Below, one piece after another: positions 24,632 through 32,945 of a DNA stretch of 63,826 bases. This stretch comes from Clostridia bacterium (lineage in GTDB: Bacteria; Bacillota; Clostridia; Oscillospirales; CAG-272). Each line of letters starts with the position of its first letter. The first letter of the stretch is position 1. The position numbers and the translations under genes are program-made. The stretch spans positions 1 through 63,826 of the forward strand of contig JAFUOQ010000021.1 in NCBI GenBank assembly GCA_017472695.1. The letters are read 5' to 3'. The notes beneath the pieces were generated by a model. That model saw only the letters and a program-made list of their open reading frames with translations. It made no database searches and had not been told where the DNA came from.

Positions 24632-25639
24632 ATGAATATGACAGAAAATACAACAAATCAATTAGAAAAGGTAAAAGCATTTAGCGAAAAGGTTACAAAA
24701 ATCAAGGAAGAATTAAAGAAGGACGTTGTTGGTCAAAAGGAAATTATTGACAACGTAATTATTGCAATAGTTGCAGGTGGTAACGTTCTTTTGGAGGGCG
24801 TACCGGGAGTTGGTAAGACTCGTTTGGTTCGTTCACTTGGTAGAGTTCTTTCTCTCCCATTCTCGCGTATTCAGTTCACTCCTGACTTAATGCCATCTGA
24901 CGTTACAGGCGCAAATATTGTTGAAAAGGACGAAAATGGTAAGCTAAATACATCATTTAGAAAGGGTCCTATCTTTGCTAATCTTGTTCTTGCTGACGAA
25001 ATCAACCGTGCAACTCCAAAAACACAATCAGCTATGCTTGAGGTGATGCAGGAGCACAAGGTTACAGTAGGTAATGACGTACATAAAATTGCAGAGCCAT
25101 TCTTTGTATTGGCTACTGAAAACCCAATCGAGCAGGATGGTACATATCCACTTCCAGAGGCACAAATGGACCGTTTTGTATTCAAGCTTATAGTTAACTT
25201 CCCATCCGATGATGAGCTTGCAGATATTGTTAAAATGACTCAAATTACTCTTGACGAAACAGCAACAGCTGTAATCAATGGCGAGGAAATTCTTGAAATG
25301 AGAAGGCTCGCATCAGGCGTTGTGGTTTCTGACGAGGTTCTTATGTATGCAATAAGACTTGTATCAGGTACCCACCCAGAGCTCGAAAAATCTTGCCCAA
25401 GCACAAAGAAATATGTAAAATATGGCGCATCTCCTCGTGCAGGTCAGGCACTTATCACCTGTGCGAAGGCAAAGGCGCTTATGGAGGGCAGATACAATGT
25501 TTCTTATGACGACATAAACGAGCTTGCTTATCCAGTACTCCGTCATAGAATAAAAATCAACTTTACAGCAGTTAATGACAAGCTAGGTGTTGACGACGTA
25601 ATTTCAATGATAATAAAGGAGACCAAGAAGGTTCACTAA
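24632..25639 (+). CDS. MoxR-family AAA+ ATPase
   Basis: A 335-residue MoxR ATPase. Walker A is GVPGVGKT (56-63), Walker B is LVLADEINRATPKTQSAML, and the sensor block ATENPIEQDGTYPLPEAQMDRF is intact. MoxR proteins work as chaperone-like remodelling ATPases together with VWA-domain partners. It is followed after 1 bp by the DUF58 gene and then two VWA genes, the standard partner set. Another ATG two codons in is also possible. Confidence 0.95.
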   Translation: MNMTENTTNQLEKVKAFSEKVTKIKEELKKDVVGQKEIIDNVIIAIVAGGNVLLEGVPGVGKTRLVRSLGRVLSLPFSRIQFTPDLMPSDVTGANIVEKDENGKLNTSFRKGPIFANLVLADEINRATPKTQSAMLEVMQEHKVTVGNDVHKIAEPFFVLATENPIEQDGTYPLPEAQMDRFVFKLIVNFPSDDELADIVKMTQITLDETATAVINGEEILEMRRLASGVVVSDEVLMYAIRLVSGTHPELEKSCPSTKKYVKYGASPRAGQALITCAKAKALMEGRYNVSYDDINELAYPVLRHRIKINFTAVNDKLGVDDVISMIIKETKKVH

Positions 25640-25640
25640 A

Positions 25641-26525
25641 ATGAGTAAATTCACAATAAACGAGGAGCTTTTAAGCGAGATAGAGTCGCTACAAAGCATA
25701 CTCAAAAACAATGTTGCCGGTATGTTTGGCGGAAACCGTCAATCAAAAAGCTTCGGCTCATCGTGTGAATTTGCAGATTATAGAGATTATCTTCCTGGGG
25801 ACGATATTAACAGAATAGACTGGAACGCATATGCCAGATTCGACAAGCTTTATGAAAAGCTCTATTATGATGAAAGGCAGATGCATACAAGAATATATAT
25901 TGACGCAAGCCGTTCAATGTGTCACGGCAATGAGGAAAAGGCAAATCAAGCCTTGCGACTTGCCGCATGCTTGGCATATTTATCCGTTTGCGAAATGGAG
26001 AAGGTTTCAATCTATGCAATTCACGGCACAGAGCTTGAAGAGGTAATTGGTGGCATGGTGGGAAAGGAATCCTATCTAGGCTGTATCAGTAAGCTGAATG
26101 AAATAGAGTTTGTAGGAGATAGCCATATTAGTGAGGCTATTATTCCATCAAGCGTTGGCAGAGGCGACGGCTTTTCCATCATAATCTCCGACTTTTTGAC
26201 TGACGATAACTACGAGGGTGCTATTGACCACCTGGCTTCAAAGAAAAAGGACGTTATTTGTATTCAGGTTCTTGCGTCTGACGAGATAAATCCTCAAATA
26301 AGAGGAAAAATGCACCTCTTCGACTCCGAGGATGCAACAAAAGCATACCGTAAAAAGATAGATAATGATATTATCAAGGCATATAAATCTGCCTTGAAAT
26401 TCGTAATCGAAAGAATTAAGGATTATTGCGAGGCAAGGGGCGCATATTATCTTTTAGCGCCTGGAAATGCAACCATTGGCGATATTCTGTTCGGTAAAAT
26501 GGTAGATATGGGGGTGCTTAAATGA
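25641..26525 (+). CDS. DUF58 domain protein (MoxR partner)
   Basis: 294 residues, soluble. The DUF58 signature is clear: SFGSSCEFADYRDYLPGDDINRIDWNAYAR in outline, followed by a VWA-like fold with IYIDASRSM. This family is almost always encoded beside moxR. In B. subtilis the yeaC-yeaD pair is the counterpart. Its stop overlaps the next start by 4 bp (ATGA). The molecular role is unknown; it probably bridges the ATPase to its client or the membrane. Confidence 0.92.
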   Translation: MSKFTINEELLSEIESLQSILKNNVAGMFGGNRQSKSFGSSCEFADYRDYLPGDDINRIDWNAYARFDKLYEKLYYDERQMHTRIYIDASRSMCHGNEEKANQALRLAACLAYLSVCEMEKVSIYAIHGTELEEVIGGMVGKESYLGCISKLNEIEFVGDSHISEAIIPSSVGRGDGFSIIISDFLTDDNYEGAIDHLASKKKDVICIQVLASDEINPQIRGKMHLFDSEDATKAYRKKIDNDIIKAYKSALKFVIERIKDYCEARGAYYLLAPGNATIGDILFGKMVDMGVLK

Positions 26526-28402
26526 GCTTTATGTATCCTCTATGTCTTCTCGCCCTTTTGGGTGTTCCGGTTGTCATTTTAATTTACATATTAAAAAGAC
26601 ATTATACGGAGCAAACCGTTAACTCCACATATATTTGGACTCTTAGCGAAAAGTTCCTAAAAAGAAGAAACCCATTAAGTGGACTAACAGGCATAATTTC
26701 ATTAATTTTGCAAATTTTAATGATTGTTTTAATCACATTTGCACTTATCCACCCAATAATCAAGCTAAATGACCAAGCAGAGAGATACTGCTTTGTTGTC
26801 GACGCCTCCGCTAGTATGAATATGGAAACAGATGGAGAAACAAGGCTTGACCGTGGAAAAAAGGAAATAGAGAAGATTATTTCCTCGTCAACAAAGGGTA
26901 GCGAGTACTCGCTTGTTTACGTTTCCGACGAGGCAACAACTGCCTTTGAGCGCGTTACAAGTAAGGAAAACGCACTTGAGCTTCTTGATGAAGTAAAGCC
27001 ATCATATTCAGGCTCAAATTATATTGATGCGTCAAGTGTAGCGCAGGAGCTATTTAATCAAACTCCATCAATTAATGTTTATCTAATCACCGATAAAACC
27101 TTTGTCCATAGACAAAATGTTACGATTATAAATGTAGCGAAGGATGAAGGCAATGTCGGCATGACCTCATTAGAGGTGCTTCTTGAGGACGGTATAATCA
27201 AGGTTAAGGGAATTTTGAATTCCTACAAAAAGCAAAGCACCGTCAATGTAGATATTTACGTTGACGAGGTAGAAAGCCCTGTTGCAAGCACAACAGTGGT
27301 GACCCCACCACTTAAGGAGATGCCAGCAGGAATGGATACTCCATTTGAGGTTCCTCCTATTCCATTTGAAAAGGAAACCTATACAAGCGTAAGGGCTGTG
27401 ATAAGAGAGGCTGACTCCCTCCTTGAGGATAACGAATATATCGTTTATAACAAGGAGAGCAACAAGCAAAGCTCTATAATTATCATAAGCGAAACACCGT
27501 TTTTCCTAGAGGCAGCTATTCATTCCATAGGAGATTATAGCATCACAGCTGTATCACCTGAGGAATACGAGGCTAAATATAAGGATAGTGCGTTTGGCTT
27601 GTATATATTTGACTCCTACACACCGGATACCACACCAAATAATGGCGCGGTTTGGATGTTAAATGCAAGCGAGAGTGCAAAAAATTCAGGCTTTAGCTAT
27701 CGCTCGAAGGTTTTACTTAAGGAGCCTGCTAATTTAGAAAGGTCAACCGACTCATCAACCCTTGCAAGAAAACTGCTAAACGGCGTTGATTTGACGGACA
27801 CATACCTTATTGAATATTTGAGATATAGCACCTACACAAGCTACACAACTCTATTTTCAGTTGCTGGAACACCGCTTGTTATGGCGGGAGAAAATGCATA
27901 TGGCAACCGTTCAGTTGTCTTTGCCTTTGACCTACATAACTCAAATATTCCAATGTCGGGCGACTATGTAACCCTAATTGATAATTTACTTGCATACTCC
28001 TTCCCCAGCGTGCTTGAAAAAACAGGCTATTTTGTTGGAGATATGGTGACAGTAAATACCGTTGCCAACTGTGAGAGCGTTAAGGTTGTTTCTCCTCTTG
28101 GTGACACAAAATATTTAGACACAGCTCAAACCTTAAATGAGGTTTACCTCAATCAAATAGGCACTTATACAGTTAATGTGACGGTTGGTGGCGTATCAAG
28201 TGAGTATAAGCTTTTTTCAGAAGCACAGCTTACAGAGCGCACACCTATCTCGGTTGAGCAAAACTTTAGTATATACGGTACACCGAGCAATGACCGTATA
28301 GACGGAGAATATGACCCAATGATTATCATATTTATCCTTTTGATAGTAATTTTTGCGGCGGATTGGATGGTGTATATGTATGAAAAACGTCAGCTTCGAT
28401 AA
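26522..28402 (+). CDS. BatA-like VWA-domain membrane protein
   Basis: A 626-residue protein with an N-terminal membrane anchor (about 5-25), a second membrane segment (about 58-80), then a VWA domain beginning FVVDASASM, where DxSxS is the metal-ion-dependent adhesion site. A long beta-rich part follows, and a C-terminal membrane segment (about 595-615) closes it. This is the plan of aerotolerance-type BatA proteins fused to an extracellular domain. The C-terminal coding end overlaps the next gene by 23 bp in another frame. Confidence 0.88.
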   Translation: MSFMYPLCLLALLGVPVVILIYILKRHYTEQTVNSTYIWTLSEKFLKRRNPLSGLTGIISLILQILMIVLITFALIHPIIKLNDQAERYCFVVDASASMNMETDGETRLDRGKKEIEKIISSSTKGSEYSLVYVSDEATTAFERVTSKENALELLDEVKPSYSGSNYIDASSVAQELFNQTPSINVYLITDKTFVHRQNVTIINVAKDEGNVGMTSLEVLLEDGIIKVKGILNSYKKQSTVNVDIYVDEVESPVASTTVVTPPLKEMPAGMDTPFEVPPIPFEKETYTSVRAVIREADSLLEDNEYIVYNKESNKQSSIIIISETPFFLEAAIHSIGDYSITAVSPEEYEAKYKDSAFGLYIFDSYTPDTTPNNGAVWMLNASESAKNSGFSYRSKVLLKEPANLERSTDSSTLARKLLNGVDLTDTYLIEYLRYSTYTSYTTLFSVAGTPLVMAGENAYGNRSVVFAFDLHNSNIPMSGDYVTLIDNLLAYSFPSVLEKTGYFVGDMVTVNTVANCESVKVVSPLGDTKYLDTAQTLNEVYLNQIGTYTVNVTVGGVSSEYKLFSEAQLTERTPISVEQNFSIYGTPSNDRIDGEYDPMIIIFILLIVIFAADWMVYMYEKRQLR

Positions 28403-31112
28403 TCCGTACCTATTACTGCTAGCAATTCCACTTTTGCTCCTTATCATAATTCCTTTTGCAATAGCGATAAGAAAGGAAAACAGGAGTAAGAGCGCAGTTG
28501 CATCATTTATAATTCATATCGCGATTGTTGTGCTTGTTTCCCTTGCCGCAGCAGGAACAATGATAACAACAATTCTTACAGAAACTACCGTTTATGTGGT
28601 GGCAGACGTTTCATATTCCTCAAATAGAAATCTTAATGCCGTTGACCATTATATAAACGAGTTGAAAAGCGATTTGCCAAAGAACACAAAGCTCGGGGTT
28701 GTTTGCTTTGGCGAAAACGCAGAGGTTCTTTACGAGCCAGGGGAAGCCCCAAAAAGCGTAAAGGAATCAAATGTTATTGATTCAAGCACTAATATTGTAA
28801 ATGCCTTGAGCTTCACAAAGGAGCTTTTCAAGGATGACACAATAAAGAAGGTGGTTCTTATCACAGATGGTAAGGACACGGACACAAGTGCAAGAGGTAA
28901 ATTAGTTGCCGAGGTTGAAGCCCTTGAGCAAAAGAATATAACGCTTGATGCAATCTTCCTTGATAACAATTTGAAGGACTCCGAAAAGGAGCTCCAAATA
29001 TCAGATGTTGAATTGACGGATTCAGTATATTTAGGCAAGGACTCACAAGCAAAGGCACTCGTGCAGGTTAACTATGACGGAATGATTAAAGTTGTTATGT
29101 CGGTAAAGGAGCCAGATAGTGACGAGTATGTTGATTTGCCTTACACAATGCAAGAGGTGTATCACGGCTACAATATGATAGAGCTTCCGTTAAAGACCGA
29201 CAAAATAGGTGTTTATGACTACAAGATAAAGGTTAGTAGCACAAACGATATTTGGGAGCAAAACAATACATATACCTTCGCACAAGAGGTAAGTAGCGAC
29301 TTAAGAGTTTTATTGCTCACAGGCTTGGAAACCGATATTGAGGCAATAAACGAGCTTTATGAGGGCAGGGCGCAAATTGATTCATTCCTTGTTAATGATA
29401 AGGTTAAAAACGAAATTCCTTATACAATAGAGGAGCTATGCAAATATGATGAATTTATAATCTCAAATGTAGATATAAGAAATGTTACAAATATTACATC
29501 ATTCTTAAATTCTGTTGAGATTGCAGTTTCACAATTTGGCAAAACCTTGACCACAATGGGCAACCTTGAAATCCAAAACAAGGACGATGGTACTCTTGGC
29601 TCACTAGGTGAAATGCTCCCTATAAACTATGGAAACGCAAATGGCAATAAAAAGCTTTATACCTTGGTTCTTGATACCTCACATAGTATGAACCAAGCGT
29701 CCAAGCTTCCAACAATGAAGGAGGCTGCAAAATCGCTCCTCTCACTGCTTTCAGACGAGGACCATGTTTGTATCGTTACCTTCTCGGGTGACGTAGAAAC
29801 ACTTCAGCCACCTGTTGAGCTAGGACCAAAAAGAGAAGAAATCAATGAAATGATTGATGGACTCTTGCCGTCACAGGGAACCTTCCTTGGCACAGGTCTT
29901 GAAAGAGCATTAGACCTTGCAAAGCTTTATGATGCAAAGGAAAAGCAGGTTATGCTTATTTCCGATGGTAAAACAAACGACTACGATATAAACGGAGAGC
30001 TTGTTGCTTCAAAAATGAACGCATATGATATTGTCGCATCGACAATAAATATGTTAAATACATCAGATGAGAAGGCATCAAAGCTACTCGAAAGCATTGC
30101 AAAAAAGACGGGCGGAACCTATTATCCTGTTTCTAGCCTCTCTAAAATTGACGAGCTTGTTTTCTCTGAAATAGCAGAGGAAATCACGGATGCAATTGTC
30201 GAGGAGGAATCAAGGGTAAATATCGCTCAAATCAAGGACGGAATATTGCTCGGCAACGCAAAAACTCCAAACGACGACATTTCATATATTGATAATATCT
30301 TTGGCTTTGTTCAAACAGGTGAAAAGCTTGATGCAACAGTTGTTTTAACTGTTGATTACCTCAAGGACAAGGAAGAGGAAATCATTGTACAAGTTCCACT
30401 TTATTCATATCGTGATTATGGTAATGGACGAGTTGCTACCTTTACAAGTAGCCTGTCAAACGGCTGGCTTGATGGCTGGAGTGACGAATTTAAGAGCCTT
30501 TTCTTTGGAAATATGCTAAATGAGAATATTCCAAAGGATAGAGTACAATATCCATTCACTGTTGATGTGGAATATGATGGAATGTACACAAGAGTTATGA
30601 TTACTCCTGCATCATTACGTACGGATGCACAGGCTCTAGTGAAAATCACCTCACCCAGTGGCGAGATTTTGACATTAATCCCAACACAAGCTGATGGTGA
30701 TGAGTCAAGCGAGTACACATCAATGCTCTTTGATACTCAAAAATATTACTATGACCTAAAAACTGACGAGCTTGGTAGATACGACATTGAGCTTGTATAT
30801 AACTATGCTATTACAAATGATGGAGAATATCTAAAGTCGGTTAATGCTAATACATTCTTTAATATTTCCTATTCACCGGAATATAACGCATATGAGGTGT
30901 TCTCACCATCAAGCCTACACGCATTTGTTAAGGGCGAGGTGGCAGATGGTAGCGGTCTTAAGATTACAAATGACGAAAAGGATCTTGCAACTTATGAATA
31001 CCGCTTTACAATTCCATTCTTAATTATAGCAATGGTGCTCTTTATCATTGATATTGCAATAAGAGTACTGAAATTCAAGAAAAAATCAAAGGCAAAAGGA
31101 GGAAGAATATGA
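28380..31112 (+). CDS. Large VWA-domain membrane protein
   Basis: 910 residues. Two N-terminal membrane segments (about 10-30 and 42-65) and a C-terminal one (about 880-900) enclose two VWA-type regions. The first begins VYVVADVSYSS, where DVSYS fits DxSxS; the second begins YTLVLDTSHSMNQAS near residue 430, an intact DxSxS site, with IVTFSGDVE following. The start at 28380 is the first ATG before the membrane segment and lies inside the previous gene. A glutamine-amidotransferase-like layout is known in related proteins, but no catalytic triad is seen here. Confidence 0.87.
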   Translation: MKNVSFDNPYLLLLAIPLLLLIIIPFAIAIRKENRSKSAVASFIIHIAIVVLVSLAAAGTMITTILTETTVYVVADVSYSSNRNLNAVDHYINELKSDLPKNTKLGVVCFGENAEVLYEPGEAPKSVKESNVIDSSTNIVNALSFTKELFKDDTIKKVVLITDGKDTDTSARGKLVAEVEALEQKNITLDAIFLDNNLKDSEKELQISDVELTDSVYLGKDSQAKALVQVNYDGMIKVVMSVKEPDSDEYVDLPYTMQEVYHGYNMIELPLKTDKIGVYDYKIKVSSTNDIWEQNNTYTFAQEVSSDLRVLLLTGLETDIEAINELYEGRAQIDSFLVNDKVKNEIPYTIEELCKYDEFIISNVDIRNVTNITSFLNSVEIAVSQFGKTLTTMGNLEIQNKDDGTLGSLGEMLPINYGNANGNKKLYTLVLDTSHSMNQASKLPTMKEAAKSLLSLLSDEDHVCIVTFSGDVETLQPPVELGPKREEINEMIDGLLPSQGTFLGTGLERALDLAKLYDAKEKQVMLISDGKTNDYDINGELVASKMNAYDIVASTINMLNTSDEKASKLLESIAKKTGGTYYPVSSLSKIDELVFSEIAEEITDAIVEEESRVNIAQIKDGILLGNAKTPNDDISYIDNIFGFVQTGEKLDATVVLTVDYLKDKEEEIIVQVPLYSYRDYGNGRVATFTSSLSNGWLDGWSDEFKSLFFGNMLNENIPKDRVQYPFTVDVEYDGMYTRVMITPASLRTDAQALVKITSPSGEILTLIPTQADGDESSEYTSMLFDTQKYYYDLKTDELGRYDIELVYNYAITNDGEYLKSVNANTFFNISYSPEYNAYEVFSPSSLHAFVKGEVADGSGLKITNDEKDLATYEYRFTIPFLIIAMVLFIIDIAIRVLKFKKKSKAKGGRI

Positions 31113-32797
31113 TAAACGCAAGAAAAATAATAGCCTTGCTTATGTCTATTTTATTCATTTTCTCCTTGGTTGCCTGCGGTACATATAATCCCGCAATTAA
31201 CTCAAATACAGACACAGATTCAAGCACAAATACAGACACAGGGCTTGACCAAAGCACAGATTCAGATACCGATTCAAGCACGGCTCCAAAGGAAGAAACA
31301 GGCTTCTCGGACGATGCCTTTACGGTTATGCTTCGCTATAATGGAGAGAAGTACATACCAGAGAAAGAGATCATAGTTTATTGGAAGAATGACAACACAC
31401 TTGAGTCATGTGCTATAAACAACTATGGCTATGCCGGTACAGAAAAGCTTGATGGTGACTATCGCGTTACTCTTTCAAGCGTGCCGGAGGGTATGGCTTA
31501 TAATCCAAACGCATATACTGCGACAAACGACGAGAGAAATCTCATAGTTGATATTTACGATTTAAACACAACCAAGGGCAAGGGTCGTGACCCTTATAAT
31601 GGAATTAAGCTAAATAAAACTGCAGTTTATAGTGTTACCTTGAATAGCAAGGACCACGTGGTTTATTTTGACTTCACACCAACCGCAAATGGTATGTATA
31701 CAGTAGAGAGCTGGATGGATACAACCGAGAACAAGTATAATCCTTATTGTGATGCATATACAGGCTCTGTTGCATTTAAGCTCTTTGATAAAACCATTGA
31801 TGGTGGTGGCGCAGAGGGCATTTACACAAAGAACTTCAAAAACGGAATTGATGTAAATGACGATATGATAGGAAATGTGCTTACCTTTGGTATTCACGTA
31901 GATAGCGAAAGTGTTGAAAACTATCCTGTAACTGTTGTTTTTGCAGTTCAGCTCAATGGTAGCTTTGATAAAATCACTAACCACGAGTACGATATGTATG
32001 TGCCGGAGGATCCTTATGCATATAAGGCAGGCTGTATCACCTATGGCTCTGATTATAAAATGGTTTATGCAGAGGAGCCAATTCCTGGCAGAGAAGGCGC
32101 TTATATGTTCAAAGAGGATAGCTATAGGCTCTGGAAGAAGTCAGAGGGCGGAGATGGCTACTACCACGTTTATGACGAGGAAAAATATAGCATTGCCAAT
32201 TATCCAAACGGATATATGGATGGTTACCCCGAGGGCTATGGACCTATTCTGTATGCAAGCATAAGCGTGCCTTGCCGATTCCTTGATAGACCATTTACAA
32301 ACTTCGAGATAGAGAGCAAGCCATTATCTATTAAGGTTAGTGACGATTTAAGGGTCAACTATAAGCACTTTATAGAAGGCTACTCCTCATTAGCAACCAG
32401 AATGTACGACCCAGCAATGGGTGGCTACATTTCAAGCTATTATTGCTTCAAGGGCTGTCCTTGCCACCCGGATGACCAAATTTATGATTTCGTTTGCCTT
32501 GAGGGCTGTACAAAATGCCTTGACGAGTGTCGCCAAATGAAGAAGGAATTTGTCTTGGAATATGACGAAAACGGAAAACCTATTTCCTTCTTTGAAGGAA
32601 TTCGAGCATATGCAAACATAGACGGTGGAGTTGCGGTAACAGAGGAACTAAAAACCTTCCTGTACAGGTTGAGCGTTGCGCAAAGATATTTTGCCGACGG
32701 AGAGGGTTGGGTTGAAACAAATGATAAGCTCAGCGTAGATGCCTCGGATGAGTCACAATGGCTATTTGCATGCTACTATTATGAAAAAATAAACTAA
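31109..32797 (+). CDS. Lipoprotein with C-terminal cysteine cluster, last gene of the VWA operon
   Basis: A 562-residue predicted lipoprotein. The signal peptide ends in the lipobox LVAC (Cys23). A Ser/Thr/Asp-rich linker (about 28-60) follows, then a beta-rich mature part. Near residues 448-475 lies a dense cysteine cluster, CFKGCPC, then CLEGCTKCLDEC, with a His between, resembling a metal-binding site. It overlaps the preceding VWA gene by 4 bp and has AGGAGG, so it belongs to the operon. I recognise no family; a surface client or partner of the VWA proteins is the simplest guess. Confidence 0.82.
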   Translation: MINARKIIALLMSILFIFSLVACGTYNPAINSNTDTDSSTNTDTGLDQSTDSDTDSSTAPKEETGFSDDAFTVMLRYNGEKYIPEKEIIVYWKNDNTLESCAINNYGYAGTEKLDGDYRVTLSSVPEGMAYNPNAYTATNDERNLIVDIYDLNTTKGKGRDPYNGIKLNKTAVYSVTLNSKDHVVYFDFTPTANGMYTVESWMDTTENKYNPYCDAYTGSVAFKLFDKTIDGGGAEGIYTKNFKNGIDVNDDMIGNVLTFGIHVDSESVENYPVTVVFAVQLNGSFDKITNHEYDMYVPEDPYAYKAGCITYGSDYKMVYAEEPIPGREGAYMFKEDSYRLWKKSEGGDGYYHVYDEEKYSIANYPNGYMDGYPEGYGPILYASISVPCRFLDRPFTNFEIESKPLSIKVSDDLRVNYKHFIEGYSSLATRMYDPAMGGYISSYYCFKGCPCHPDDQIYDFVCLEGCTKCLDECRQMKKEFVLEYDENGKPISFFEGIRAYANIDGGVAVTEELKTFLYRLSVAQRYFADGEGWVETNDKLSVDASDESQWLFACYYYEKIN

Positions 32798-32843
32798 ATT
32801 TTAGAAGAAATTTCATAAAATTGTAGAAAAATAGAAAATTATA

Positions 32844-32852
32844 TGATATAAT
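32844..32852 (+). promoter_or_regulatory. Extended -10 promoter of the Cys/His-repeat lipoprotein gene
   Basis: TGA-TATAAT (32844-32852) without a clear -35; about 90 bp of AT-rich leader follow before the AGGGGG ribosome site. No terminator is seen between the VWA operon and this gene. Confidence 0.5.
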
Positions 32853-32945
32853 GGTTTTACCATATATTTTAAATTTTATATTATTATAGGTTTCAAGTAA
32901 AAAATTTGAAATATATAGATTTATTTTTTAAGGGGGTCCTTTCAA

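Noticed and set aside
25807-26046. Overlapping short frames within the DUF58 gene
   Set aside because: No ribosome sites, and DUF58 motifs occupy the main frame.
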